From the NCBI RefSeq assembly GCF_002018365.1, contig NZ_MVKX01000004.1, positions 282,897 through 346,896 of the forward strand: 64,000 bases of DNA, in the 5' to 3' direction. The notes under the pieces are model-generated. The model was not told the origin of the DNA, did not search any database, and saw nothing but the letters and a program-made list of their open reading frames with translations. The stretch's first letter is position 1. Every line of letters begins with the position of its first letter. Positions 26,887-36,699 of the stretch are shown piece after piece. This DNA comes from Acinetobacter amyesii (GTDB taxonomy: Bacteria; Pseudomonadota; Gammaproteobacteria; Pseudomonadales; Moraxellaceae). A program made the translations under genes and the position numbers.

Positions 26887-27336
26887 ATGCAGCTCAATCA
26901 CTACTTGAATTTTCAAGGCAATACCGAGGTAGCCTTTAATTTTTATCGTTCTGTATTTGGTGGAGAGTTCCTCAATGTGATGCGTTATGGTGATATGCCT
27001 GCTGAGGAAGGCATTTCACTGTCTGATGCAGAACAGCAAAAGATTATGCATATTTCCTTGCCAATCAATGAATTTACCGTGCTGATGGCCTCAGATGTCA
27101 ACGAACAATTTTGTGCACAAACCAACCAACCTTTTACCGTAGGCAGCAATCACTATATTTCGATTAATTTAGACAGTAGTGAACAAGCTGAAGCCAAACG
27201 ACTGTTTGATGCATTGTCCAAAGGCGGCTCTATAGAAATGCCTCTCGAAAAGACGTTCTGGGGCGCGTTGTATGGCGCATTTACCGATCAGTTCGGTATT
27301 AAATGGATGGTCAATTGCCAGCTTGAAAACGAATAA
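26887..27336 (+). CDS. VOC-family protein (PhnB/YjdN-like, glyoxalase fold)
   Basis: The 149-residue protein of the vicinal-oxygen-chelate fold starts MQLNHYLNFQGNTEVAFNFY, the typical opening of PhnB/DUF1428-type proteins, and ends with FWGALYGAFTDQFGIKWMVN, a family signature. The biochemical role of this group is mostly unknown. Metal-ligand residues are not obvious. I prefer the ATG at 26887 over the one at 26878, because family members begin with MQLN. Confidence 0.82.
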   Translation: MQLNHYLNFQGNTEVAFNFYRSVFGGEFLNVMRYGDMPAEEGISLSDAEQQKIMHISLPINEFTVLMASDVNEQFCAQTNQPFTVGSNHYISINLDSSEQAEAKRLFDALSKGGSIEMPLEKTFWGALYGAFTDQFGIKWMVNCQLENE

Positions 27337-27363
27337 TCACTCATTAAAAGTATTTCGATCAAT

Positions 27364-27392
27364 AAAAAAGCCTCCGAATGGAGGCTTTTTTA
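27364..27392. terminator. Bidirectional terminator between VOC and cysI-operon genes
   Basis: AAGCCTCC and GGAGGCTT pair around GAAT with flanking A- and T-runs, serving both converging units. Confidence 0.88.
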
Positions 27393-27406
27393 ATCCATCA
27401 AGGTAC

Positions 27407-27892
27407 TTAAGCACCTGTTTGATAATGTGCTTGCGGCACAGCAGTTGAAGCTTGGTATGGATTGGTAAAATCACCTAAGCCAGCAGCAGCTTCAGCAATA
27501 TCTTTACCTTCTTTCACCACAAATGTATCAAAACCTGAACGCTTCATGTAGTTCAACACGTCTTTGAATACATCACCTGTCGCACGTAGTTCGCCTTGGA
27601 AACCTTGGCGACGTAACAATGCAGCAAATGAATAGCCACGACCATCATTAAAACCGGCAAATTCGATGAAAATGGCATCTAACTGGTCAAGCGGGAATTC
27701 ATTGGTTTCAGGTGAAGCCTCCACCGTTACGAAAAGTGCTTTTTTACCAGACACATTCGCAAGTTGATCTAACTGTTCAACCGTTAGAACCACGTCACCT
27801 TGTGGCAACACTCCATCTTCACCAATGACTTGGTAAGTATTGTCTGCAATCGAGCCATCTTTAGAGAGGACTTGTAGTGCTGTATTAAGCAT
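27407..27892 (-). CDS. DUF934 protein, partner of sulfite reductase
   Basis: This is a 161-residue protein of the DUF934 family, which nearly always follows cysI-like sulfite reductases and is thought to assist the enzyme. Family stretches are FPLDQLDAIFIEFAGFNDGR and GYSFAALLRRQGFQGELRA. The ATG at 27892 overlaps the end of cysI by 8 bp, so translation is coupled. An upstream in-frame start would overlap more and gives no added domain. No cofactor motif is visible. Confidence 0.88.
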   Translation of the reverse strand: MLNTALQVLSKDGSIADNTYQVIGEDGVLPQGDVVLTVEQLDQLANVSGKKALFVTVEASPETNEFPLDQLDAIFIEFAGFNDGRGYSFAALLRRQGFQGELRATGDVFKDVLNYMKRSGFDTFVVKEGKDIAEAAAGLGDFTNPYQASTAVPQAHYQTGA

Positions 27893-29528
27893 ATGCACGC
27901 TCCTTAAATGGTTGGATGCCAACACGGCGGTAAGTATCAATAAACTCTTCGCCTTCTGCACGAAGGTCTAGATAAGTATTTAAGATTTCTTCGATGATGT
28001 CTGGTACAACTTCGGCTGCAAATGATGGGCCTAAGATGTCACCAATTGATGCATCATGGTCGGCATTACCACCCAAAGTGATTTGATAGAACTCAGCACC
28101 CTTTTTGTCTACACCTAAAATACCGATGTTACCCACATGGTGGTGACCACACGCATTCATACAGCCAGAGATGTTCAGATCCAATTTACCCAAATTGTAA
28201 ATGGTGTCTAAATCATCAAAACGACGAGAGATCGCTTCAGAAATTGGAATCGATTTCGCGTTCGCTAATGAACAGAAATCACCGCCTGGGCAGCAAATGA
28301 TGTCGGTTAAGAACCCAATATGCGCACGTGCAAGATTGTGTTGATCAAGGATCTTCCATAGATCAAACAAATCTTTTTGCGGTACATCCACAAGCGCAAT
28401 ATTTTGCTCATGTGTGGTACGGAACTCACCAAAGGTATATTTATCAGCCAAGTCAGCAATCAGGTTCATTTCTTCAACCGTCATATCGCCCGGTGCAATA
28501 CCCGCACGTTTCAGAGAAATCGTAACGATGCGGTAACCTTTGACTTTATGTGCATTGGTGTTGATGTTGAACCATTGTTTAAATTTCGGCTCTGCGGCAA
28601 ATTGCTCTGCAAAATCTTCATCCGCATAATCTTGGTAATCAAATGGTGTGAAGTTCTCATCCATTTTCGCCAAGGTATCAGCATCAATTTTTAAAGTTTT
28701 GATGGTATGTGCAAATTCAGCTTCCACTTTCTCTGCAAATACTTCTGGTGTTAATGCTTTCACCAAAATTTTGATACGCGCTTTATATTTGTTATCACGA
28801 CGACCGTGTAAGTTGTATACACGAAGTACCGCTTCTAAATAAGCAATCAAATCTTCACGTGGCAAGAAGTCACGAATAAAGCTACCAATCACTGGGGTAC
28901 GGCCTAAGCCACCACCAACTTTGATTTTATAGCCAATCTCGCCTGCTTCATTTTTCACGATATACACACCGATATCATGGAAAGACGTTGCCGCACGATC
29001 AGTTTCTTCCAGTGCTGAAACTGCAATTTTGAACTTACGTGGCAAGAAAGCGAATTCTGGGTGGAAAGTTGACCATTGACGAATCAATTCACACGTTGGG
29101 CGTGGGTCAGCAATTTCACCTGCAACCACACCTGCATATTGGTCAGTGGTGGTGTTACGAATACAGTTACCCGAAGTTTGAATCGCATGCATTTGAACAG
29201 ATGCAAGCTCTTGTAACATGTCAGGCACATTTTCTAGTGCAGGCCAGTTAAACTGAATGTTTTGACGAGTAGATACGTGCGCATAACCACGGTCATAGTC
29301 TTGAGCCAATGACGCAATTTTACGTAATTGTTTAGAATTCATCAGGCCATAAGGTACTGCAATACGTAGCATCGGTGCATAACGTTGTACATAAAGGCCG
29401 TTTTGAAGACGCAGTGGACGGTATTCATCTTCCGTCAATTTACCTGCTAAATAACGTTCCGTTTGATCACGGAACTGTGCAACACGTTCATTAACCAGTT
29501 GCTGGTCAAAATCAGTATATAAATACAT
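27885..29528 (-). CDS. cysI: Sulfite reductase, ferredoxin- or NADPH-linked hemoprotein subunit
   Basis: The 547-residue sirohaem/4Fe-4S enzyme reduces sulfite to sulfide for cysteine synthesis. Two nitrite/sulfite reductase half-domains are visible. The cluster-binding Cys residues lie in CPGGDFC and ISGCMNACGHHH near residues 405-450, and THEQNIALVDV is typical. No cysJ flavoprotein is adjacent, so electrons may come from another reductase, as in other Acinetobacter. It is followed by its DUF934 partner. Assimilatory nitrite reductase is the alternative, but the DUF934 link favours sulfite. Confidence 0.93.
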   Translation of the reverse strand: MYLYTDFDQQLVNERVAQFRDQTERYLAGKLTEDEYRPLRLQNGLYVQRYAPMLRIAVPYGLMNSKQLRKIASLAQDYDRGYAHVSTRQNIQFNWPALENVPDMLQELASVQMHAIQTSGNCIRNTTTDQYAGVVAGEIADPRPTCELIRQWSTFHPEFAFLPRKFKIAVSALEETDRAATSFHDIGVYIVKNEAGEIGYKIKVGGGLGRTPVIGSFIRDFLPREDLIAYLEAVLRVYNLHGRRDNKYKARIKILVKALTPEVFAEKVEAEFAHTIKTLKIDADTLAKMDENFTPFDYQDYADEDFAEQFAAEPKFKQWFNINTNAHKVKGYRIVTISLKRAGIAPGDMTVEEMNLIADLADKYTFGEFRTTHEQNIALVDVPQKDLFDLWKILDQHNLARAHIGFLTDIICCPGGDFCSLANAKSIPISEAISRRFDDLDTIYNLGKLDLNISGCMNACGHHHVGNIGILGVDKKGAEFYQITLGGNADHDASIGDILGPSFAAEVVPDIIEEILNTYLDLRAEGEEFIDTYRRVGIQPFKERAYA

Positions 29529-29748
29529 GGCGTACAGCTAGTAATTTCTATTATAACAATGCACAGCATAACGAGATTTCATCTATCAAGAAAATGCGTT
29601 TTTTACATATTTAATAGCGATTTTATTGATAAGACTGTCGTAATTTCACTGATATAGCGGATTTCGGTGATTTACCTTTTATTTATTAATATATTGAATT
29701 ATTTTTCCATTACTTAGCATAAATTTACATTAAGAATTTCAGCCAATA

Positions 29749-29773
29749 AAAAGCCCGATAAATCGGGCTTTTT
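29749..29773 (-). terminator. Terminator of gcd
   Basis: AAGCCCGA and TCGGGCTT pair around TAAA with A- and T-runs. It lies 21 bp after the gcd stop codon. Confidence 0.85.
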
Positions 29774-29793
29774 ATTTAGCGATGTAAAATCAC

Positions 29794-32199
29794 TTATTTT
29801 TTATCTGGTAAAGCATACGCAACAAGGTAATCACCAAGTTTTGTACCAAATGAACCATGACCACCAGCCATGATCACAACATATTGTTTACCATTTGCTT
29901 CATAAGTCATTGGAGTCGCTTGACCACCTGCTGGTAGACGACCTTCCCACAAAGTATCACCATTCGTTACATTGATTGCACGGATATAGTTATCTTGTGT
30001 TGCGCCTACAAACATGACATTACCAGCAGTCGAGATTGATCCACCAAGACCCGGTACACCAATTTTCACAGCAGGTAATTGGAACAATTTCGGTAAACTA
30101 TCACGAATTGTACCAATACGTTTTTTCCAGACCACTTCATGTGTATTTAAATCTACACCTGCAGTAAAGCCCCATGAAGGTTGTTTACAAGGTAAGCCAA
30201 GTGGTGACAAGAATGCTTTGATTTCCACACCATAAGGTACGCCATACATCGGTTGCACGCCTTGTTCAGTACCCGCACCTTTCGCAGTTTGCTCACGGTT
30301 TGGATCTGTAGGAATCAACTTAGTGACAAATGGCAAGCCAATTGGGTTCATCACAGCAACTTGACGGTCTTGGTTCACCGACATACCACCCCATTCAAAT
30401 ACCCCTAGGTTACCTGGGAATACCAATGTGCCATTTTCAGAAGGTGGTGTATAAATACCGTCGTAGTTTAATGATTTGAAATACACACGACACATCAACT
30501 GGTCAAACATAGTGGCACCCCACATTTGTTTATCAGTCAATTTATCTTTTGGTGCTAAATCAAAATCAGAGAACGGTTGAGTTGCAGAATAATGCTCACC
30601 TTTAGTTTGTGGACCACGTTTTACAGTTTGTGGAACCGCTTTTTCAGTGATTGGTACAATCGCTTTACCTGTACGACGGTCAAGGACGAATGCATTACCT
30701 GTTTTGGTTAAGACATAGATCGCAGGAACAGTATTACCTGATTTATCTTTGATATCTGCCAATGAAGGTTGTGATGGTACATCCATATCCCACAAATCAT
30801 GATGTGTGGTTTGGAAGTTCCAGATCAATTTACCAGTCGATGCATTGATCGCAAGCATTGAGTTTGCATAGCGTTCATCTAAAGGCGTACGGTGACCACC
30901 GAAGATATCCGGAGTACCCACACCTGTTGGAACATAGACGATATCTAATTTTTCATCATATGCTAAAGGTGCCCATGCGTTTGGAGACGCAACAGAGAAG
31001 GTTTTTCCTTCGCCAGGCATAGCATTCGGGTCTTGCGCACCCGTATCAAAGATCCACAATAATTCACCAGTATTGACATCATAACCACGGATGACACCAG
31101 ATGGCTCTTTAGTCGAGAAGTTATCGGTAGTTGAACCACCAATCACAATGGTTGTACCAGTAATCACTGGAGGTGAAGTTGGGATATAACCGCCCGGATA
31201 CGGATAAGGCATATCTTTTTGTAGATCGACTTCGCCGTTATGACCAAAGTCGCTACATGCTTTACCTGTGTCAACATTGACTGCAACCAAACGACCATCA
31301 TTTACAGGCAAGATCACTTTGCGCGGACATTCAGTTGAAGTCGAGCGTTTGTTCTCTAAGCTTTTTGCAAACTGAGTGGTATTTGCTGCGTCAAAATAAG
31401 ACACACCACGACATGTTAAATGTTGATAGGTATTGTCCGCTTTAAGTTTCGGATCGAATGCCCATTTTTGTTTACCTGTCGCAGGATCAAGTGCAATTAA
31501 ACGTTGGTGAGTTGTACACATAAACATGTCATTGCCGACTTTAATCGGAGTGACTTGGTTTGTGGTTTCACCTGAGTCATTTTCTGTTGGTAATTCACCT
31601 GTACGGAAAGTCCACGCCACTTCTAAATCTTTAACGTTGTCGCTATTGATTTGAGCCAGTGGAGAATAACGTACACCACCTTGTGTACGACCATAGGCAG
31701 GCCAATCTTCAGGAGCAATGCCCTCAATCGCTTTGGCTGCTTGAGGTTGTGCATTTTTAATTTCACCGTTAATTTCTTGCGGATCATTAAAAATTGAATA
31801 GATCATGACGATAATCGCAATCACCAGTGTGCCTGATAATGCAATTTTCGCAGTTTTGCCATTTTCCATACCGCGTGTCACGGCAGGAATCAGTAACCAA
31901 AGGCCCAATAAGCCTAAAATATCAAAACGCGGTGCAAGTGCCCAAAAGTCAGAACCTGCTTCCCAAAGTCCCCAAATCACTGTACCCAGCATCAACGCTG
32001 CATAAATGTATAAAGAACTGTTTTGAGTTTTTCTTAAGTATATTGCTGAAGCCAGCATTAACAGGCCGGCGATTATGTAGTACCAAGAACCGCCAAGGAC
32101 TGCCAGCCAGATACCACCAATCAATAGAACTAAAGCGAAAATTGCCATCACAACGACGGTAAATGTTCGCATCCCAGTTCCAGTAGATGGGTTGCTCAT
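29794..32199 (-). CDS. gcd: Membrane-bound quinoprotein (PQQ) glucose dehydrogenase
   Basis: The 801-residue enzyme oxidises glucose and other aldoses to lactones in the periplasm and passes electrons to ubiquinone. Five N-terminal membrane helices (about residues 10-140) precede a PQQ-binding eight-bladed propeller with segments such as WPAYGRTQGGVRYSPLAQIN, LTCRGVSYFD and TTHHDLWDMDVPSQPSL. The length equals the well-studied Acinetobacter calcoaceticus GDH-A. The ATG at 32199 has AGAGG upstream. A GTG three codons earlier is less likely. oprB lies directly upstream on the same strand. PQQ synthesis genes are not in the window. Confidence 0.96.
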   Translation of the reverse strand: MSNPSTGTGMRTFTVVVMAIFALVLLIGGIWLAVLGGSWYYIIAGLLMLASAIYLRKTQNSSLYIYAALMLGTVIWGLWEAGSDFWALAPRFDILGLLGLWLLIPAVTRGMENGKTAKIALSGTLVIAIIVMIYSIFNDPQEINGEIKNAQPQAAKAIEGIAPEDWPAYGRTQGGVRYSPLAQINSDNVKDLEVAWTFRTGELPTENDSGETTNQVTPIKVGNDMFMCTTHQRLIALDPATGKQKWAFDPKLKADNTYQHLTCRGVSYFDAANTTQFAKSLENKRSTSTECPRKVILPVNDGRLVAVNVDTGKACSDFGHNGEVDLQKDMPYPYPGGYIPTSPPVITGTTIVIGGSTTDNFSTKEPSGVIRGYDVNTGELLWIFDTGAQDPNAMPGEGKTFSVASPNAWAPLAYDEKLDIVYVPTGVGTPDIFGGHRTPLDERYANSMLAINASTGKLIWNFQTTHHDLWDMDVPSQPSLADIKDKSGNTVPAIYVLTKTGNAFVLDRRTGKAIVPITEKAVPQTVKRGPQTKGEHYSATQPFSDFDLAPKDKLTDKQMWGATMFDQLMCRVYFKSLNYDGIYTPPSENGTLVFPGNLGVFEWGGMSVNQDRQVAVMNPIGLPFVTKLIPTDPNREQTAKGAGTEQGVQPMYGVPYGVEIKAFLSPLGLPCKQPSWGFTAGVDLNTHEVVWKKRIGTIRDSLPKLFQLPAVKIGVPGLGGSISTAGNVMFVGATQDNYIRAINVTNGDTLWEGRLPAGGQATPMTYEANGKQYVVIMAGGHGSFGTKLGDYLVAYALPDKK

Positions 32200-32370
32200 G
32201 TTGACCACCTCTATTGTCGAATGTTGTATTTGGTGCGTGAAACACGTTCAACGCACCACCGTTTTTATGTCGCAAAGAGAAGTTGTTACAAAAACAATTC
32301 AAGGGGGAAATGTCGTAATTCTTCTCAGAATTACCGAATTGCTTTTATAAGAACTCTAATTGGACATCAA

Positions 32371-33660
32371 TTAAAATGCTGTTTGAAATTTGATACCGCC
32401 AACCCACGCATTCTCACCATTTTTGTAAGCACCGACGTGACGGATATATTGAATATTAGGACGAATAGTCAGCCAGTTTGCCGCATGAATACCGTAGTAA
32501 ATCTCTGCGTCATACTCTTCACTTTGTAGACCGCGTGCATCAACGCTGTTATTGGCAATATTGGCGTCATTCACATCATCATTAATGCTGATACGACCTA
32601 AGCCAATCGCGATTTCATCCTGAGGACGTGCATCGAATGCGCCTTTGTATACCAAGCCAATGTTTTGCATATCACTCACATTGTTGGTGTCTGAGTCATG
32701 CACAGTAACATTCACAAAACCGCTTAAACCACGTGAGGCATCGTCTTTGTGTGCTGTCAGTTGTTGTTTCGCCACAATCCAACCACCTTGATGGTGATCT
32801 TTTTCATTTACGGGGCTATCAATGACATCGGCATCAGCGGTACTGTAGTAGTAACCTGCACGGTATTCACCCGGAAGCTTTTGTGTCCCTACTTTTGGCG
32901 TCCACACTACTTCAGCAGGAATAATCGCACCTTTAGAACCATCGGTACTCAAGTTCCAACCTTTACCACGTTTTAGATTTTCAGGGTTGTATTCATAAAC
33001 CCCGACTTGTGCATAGAGTTCAGGCTGTATGTTATATTTCACGCGAGCAGCCCATTGGCTGACTGGCCAGTTGTACCATTGGTCACCGACCCAGTTACCC
33101 ACTTGTGAACCACAAAGTGCTAAGTTTTGAAAGTCACAGTCAAAGCTGTTGAAATCTTCACCTTCACCAAAACGACCGACTTTAATATCTAATTTTTGGT
33201 CTAAGAATTTTTTCTTGATCCAAAAATCAGTCAAACGCCAAGTTTGACCACGACCCCACACTTCTTGTGTTGCACTTAAATGACCATTTAATGCATCTGA
33301 AGTTTGAGACAATGAACGACCATTACGTTCAGTGATATTGATTTGTGCTTCGGTATCTTTCCAACCCGCAATTTTTTCTAAATCGAGATGTGCCCCGATC
33401 GCGAATTGGTCCGCATATTCAGTGCCATGACCAGAAGCATGCTTTGCATCTAACAAAGTGGCTAATTCGCCACCATAACTAAAACTAAAATCGTAACCTT
33501 TCTGTTGGAGAGCTGTTCGTTGCCCGTTCCAATCACCGAACATCCATGGGCTTTCAGAACTGAAAGCTTCTGCAGCAGTTGCCGCTTGGGTTGCTGAACC
33601 CGCAAGCATTATTCCGAGGCTAAGATATAAAGATCCAAGTTTACTCACAGCTATTTTCAT
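32371..33660 (-). CDS. oprB: Carbohydrate-selective porin OprB
   Basis: The 429-residue outer-membrane porin of the OprB family has a signal peptide (cleavage near SATQA). Segments MFGDWNGQRTALQQKGYDF and VWGRGQTWRLTDFWIKKKF are family hallmarks, and it ends in an aromatic residue (VGGIKFQTAF). It lets glucose and related sugars into the periplasm, where the adjacent glucose dehydrogenase oxidises them. The two genes are 171 bp apart on the same strand and may be co-expressed. Confidence 0.93.
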   Translation of the reverse strand: MKIAVSKLGSLYLSLGIMLAGSATQAATAAEAFSSESPWMFGDWNGQRTALQQKGYDFSFSYGGELATLLDAKHASGHGTEYADQFAIGAHLDLEKIAGWKDTEAQINITERNGRSLSQTSDALNGHLSATQEVWGRGQTWRLTDFWIKKKFLDQKLDIKVGRFGEGEDFNSFDCDFQNLALCGSQVGNWVGDQWYNWPVSQWAARVKYNIQPELYAQVGVYEYNPENLKRGKGWNLSTDGSKGAIIPAEVVWTPKVGTQKLPGEYRAGYYYSTADADVIDSPVNEKDHHQGGWIVAKQQLTAHKDDASRGLSGFVNVTVHDSDTNNVSDMQNIGLVYKGAFDARPQDEIAIGLGRISINDDVNDANIANNSVDARGLQSEEYDAEIYYGIHAANWLTIRPNIQYIRHVGAYKNGENAWVGGIKFQTAF

Positions 33661-33825
33661 TTGGAGACCTATATACCAATTGTGTTAATAGTTCATATAA
33701 TACTCTCACATTTGTATAATTTATTTATTTTTTTGTTAACAACACTCAATATTTACATAGATATTTATCTAATTAAGAGATTTTAAAGGTTTTATTGTTT
33801 AACTTATAACCTTTTTTCATACCAT

Positions 33826-34947
33826 TCATAACCAATTATCCGCACCTAAAGTTTTACCCACATGGGTATAAATCAATGCTGATCTAGAAAATTTAATCGG
33901 GCATGCCAGTTGAGTTTGTGTCATTGTGTCGCCTTCTTGTAGCGGAACTTCAACACACCAATCCCGTTCTTGAGCCAATTGTGAATTTAGGGCTTCATCC
34001 AAACTTAAAACTGGTTCCACACACACATCTTGAGAGGCAAAGATCATTTTCCACTCTGCCCATGTTTTGGTCAGTATCTTGCTGGCAATAGCATGCTTAA
34101 TTTCAGTCTGATCTTGCGGTTCAAATGACATGCCTTGAGTCGCTAAAGCGGGTAAATCTAGAATTTGCGCCAATCCATGTAAAAACTGCGGCTCTAGACC
34201 ACCTATAGACAGATAACGACCATCTTGCGTTCGATAATAGTCATAGAAACTGCCGCCATTCAGATGTGCCGTCTCTGCCGCAGTTACCGCATTGGCAGCC
34301 AATACGCCAGCTGCTGCCATATTGTTCAATGCGACAGCACAATCGGTCATGGAAATATCAATATATTGTCCTAAACCGCTACGGTAACGCTCAATCACCG
34401 CAGCTAAGATGCCTGTAATTGCATGCATTGATCCGCCTGCCACATCGGCGATTTGAATCCCCATCGGTGGCGGGCCACTATCTTGGCGTCCGCTATGACC
34501 TGAAATGCCCGATAAAGCCAAGTAATTGATGTCATGCCCTGCGCGGTCTTTGTAATGTCCGGTTTGGCCATAACCCGTAATCGAGCAATAAATCAGTCGC
34601 GGATTAATTTCGGCCAAGTCTGCATAATCCAAACCCAAGCGTTGCATGACACCTGGACGAAATTGTTCTACCACAATATCAAAGTCTGAAATTTTGGCTT
34701 TGATCAGTTCAATGCTTTTCGGGTCTTTTAAATCCAATGCGATGGATTGTTTATTGCGATTTAAATAACTATGCGCTGTGGCTTGCCCATTGGCATAAGG
34801 TGGCATCAAACGAACCAGATCGGGACGCGTCGGTGACTCAATATGCACAACTTCCGCACCCATGTCAGCCAAATACAAGGTCGCAAATGGCCCTGGGAGT
34901 AATGTCGAAAAGTCGAGTACTTTCAATCCTTTTAAAGCTGCTTCCAT
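33826..34947 (-). CDS. CaiB/BaiF-family CoA transferase or alpha-methylacyl-CoA racemase
   Basis: The 373-residue family-III CoA-transferase fold begins with LKVLDFSTLLPGPFATLYLADMG and has NRNKQSIALDL. GHDINYLALSG holds the catalytic His known from alpha-methylacyl-CoA racemase, with an Asp in GIQIADVAGGS. The combination favours a racemase that epimerises 2-methylacyl-CoA so that beta-oxidation can continue, but true CoA transferases cannot be excluded. It is divergent from an AraC regulator, and beta-oxidation genes follow, which fits a lipid-catabolic role. Confidence 0.85.
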   Translation of the reverse strand: MEAALKGLKVLDFSTLLPGPFATLYLADMGAEVVHIESPTRPDLVRLMPPYANGQATAHSYLNRNKQSIALDLKDPKSIELIKAKISDFDIVVEQFRPGVMQRLGLDYADLAEINPRLIYCSITGYGQTGHYKDRAGHDINYLALSGISGHSGRQDSGPPPMGIQIADVAGGSMHAITGILAAVIERYRSGLGQYIDISMTDCAVALNNMAAAGVLAANAVTAAETAHLNGGSFYDYYRTQDGRYLSIGGLEPQFLHGLAQILDLPALATQGMSFEPQDQTEIKHAIASKILTKTWAEWKMIFASQDVCVEPVLSLDEALNSQLAQERDWCVEVPLQEGDTMTQTQLACPIKFSRSALIYTHVGKTLGADNWL

Positions 34948-35157
34948 GGATATTTTTCTCTAATTGTGTAGATTTTTTATCCATGGTAGAAATATAAAAT
35001 GATTAAAACAATGTCATGTTCAGCCATTTACCTTGATAGTTTCGGCAATTTACCATGTAAAAATGGCAAAACCGCTGTTGTAAATTGCCATGATTTCTTT
35101 TTTTAGCGTCATTTAGGTCAAACATTTGTGAACATTAAAGAGACTGAAGGATTAAAC

Positions 35158-36168
35158 ATGAGTCGTGATACGATCAGTATCCATTTCGTCAACGCAGCCT
35201 TAACTGGTGTGAAACGTCTCGGCATGGATGTCGAAACTTTATTGTCTCATGTTGGCATTGAGGCTGAACTTCTACGCCAACCCAAAGCCCGTATTTCACC
35301 TGAACAATACACACGTTTTATTAAAATGTTGTGGATGGTGACCCAAGACGAACATGTCGGTTTTGATATTCAACCGCGCCGCTTGGGTACTTTTGCCATT
35401 ATGTGCCAATTGATTATTCATGCAAAAACCCTCGGTGATGCACTTGAATTGTCTTCGCAGTTCTACAAACTGTTTGGTGATGAATGGTCGGTGACACTAG
35501 AACGTGATAAACATGAAGCACGTTTAGTTCCTCAAATTCCAAAATCTATGGACCCAGACCATTTCATTACAGAAAGTATGCTGATGATTTGGCATGGTCT
35601 CGCTTCTTGGTTGATTGAACGTCGTCTGCCTTTAGAACGCGTACACTTCGGTTATGAACGTCCTGAACATGCTGACGAATATGATGCCTTGTTTTTTGCA
35701 CCTGTAATGCAGTTTGATACACCACGAACTGAAATTACATTTGCAGCGGATTATTTAGATTTACCCATTCGTCAAAACGAAGAAACGCTTGAAGAATTCT
35801 TAAAAGCAGCTCCTGCACAGTTATTGGTTAAATTTAAAAATACCAATTCATTAACATCTCGTATCCGTGATGTGCTGAAGAGTCAAATTGGTGAAGAAAT
35901 GCCAACCTTGAACGATGTTGCCTCAATGCTGTATCTATCGCCGCAAACACTTCGTCGTCGTTTAGCTGCTGAAGGTAAGAGCTACCAAGGTGTGAAAGAT
36001 GCCTTACGTCGTGATGCTGCAATTCACTTATTGCTTAATCCAGACTTAACGCTTGAAGATGTTGCACAGCAAGTTGGCTTCAGTGAAACCAGTACGTTCC
36101 ACCGTGCATTTAAAAAGTGGACCGGTGTAACACCAGGCCTATACCGCCAATTACATGGTTATCACTAA
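35158..36168 (+). CDS. AraC-family transcriptional regulator (arabinose_bd N-terminal domain)
   Basis: The 336-residue regulator has an N-terminal ligand domain of the type found in OruR/ArgR-like AraC proteins (about residues 10-200) and a C-terminal double helix-turn-helix. The latter contains DVASMLYLSPQTLRRRLAAE and LEDVAQQVGFSETSTFHRAF (about 250-325). The ATG at 35158 has AAGGA upstream; a GTG ten codons earlier is possible but weaker. Being divergent from the racemase-like gene and upstream of thiolase and FadB-type genes, it may control fatty or branched acyl-CoA breakdown. The inducer is unknown. Confidence 0.9.
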   Translation: MSRDTISIHFVNAALTGVKRLGMDVETLLSHVGIEAELLRQPKARISPEQYTRFIKMLWMVTQDEHVGFDIQPRRLGTFAIMCQLIIHAKTLGDALELSSQFYKLFGDEWSVTLERDKHEARLVPQIPKSMDPDHFITESMLMIWHGLASWLIERRLPLERVHFGYERPEHADEYDALFFAPVMQFDTPRTEITFAADYLDLPIRQNEETLEEFLKAAPAQLLVKFKNTNSLTSRIRDVLKSQIGEEMPTLNDVASMLYLSPQTLRRRLAAEGKSYQGVKDALRRDAAIHLLLNPDLTLEDVAQQVGFSETSTFHRAFKKWTGVTPGLYRQLHGYH

Positions 36169-36193
36169 GCATCATTCAAAACTAGCATTCTCT

Positions 36194-36218
36194 AAAACCT
36201 GATCTCGATCAGGTTTTT
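36194..36218. terminator. Terminator after the AraC gene
   Basis: AACCTGATC and GATCAGGTT pair with a 2-base gap and are followed by seven T. The convergent small gene may share it. Confidence 0.82.
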
Positions 36219-36488
36219 TTATTTCGGAAAATCTGCGCGTTGTTTTTGACAAAGCAATGGATCGACAGGCGTGATCACTCGTTTGCCATCCCGTATCCGA
36301 TACATTTCTGCCTTGGTCACATGATCATTTCGATCATACTCACAAGCTAAACCGCCAGTCCCTTCATCTGAAGGATGAATGCCATAGATCATGTAAATAT
36401 AAAAACCGATCATACATACAAAACCTAAGCAGCCTGCAAAAACAAGCCAAGCCAGACCTTTCAACACTCGCTTCACATTTTTATGCAT
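36219..36488 (-). CDS. Small single-span membrane protein, unknown
   Basis: The 89-residue protein has one membrane segment (ILKG-type entry, then LAWLVFAGCLGFVCMIGFYIYMIYG split around a Cys) and an outward domain with two Cys (LACEYD and LLCQKQ) that could form a disulfide. I choose the ATG at 36488. The frame stays open to 36683, where an upstream ATG would add 65 polar residues that would have to cross or precede the helix, which is less likely. I do not recognise a family. It is convergent with the AraC gene. Confidence 0.55.
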   Translation of the reverse strand: MHKNVKRVLKGLAWLVFAGCLGFVCMIGFYIYMIYGIHPSDEGTGGLACEYDRNDHVTKAEMYRIRDGKRVITPVDPLLCQKQRADFPK

Positions 36489-36699
36489 AAGCAGATCTTC
36501 AATTTGTACTGAATCGATAGCAACTGATCTTAGCCGATCCTCGCTTTCAATATGCAGGTTGATTTTTATCTTATTCAGCAGCAAGCGTTGACCAAAAATA
36601 TCAAACGACTCGCCCGTTCTCATCATTGCACTGGATTGATTAATCCGTACACTCAAAAAACCAATAAAAAATTTATACATCATAGATAGGGACAGGATT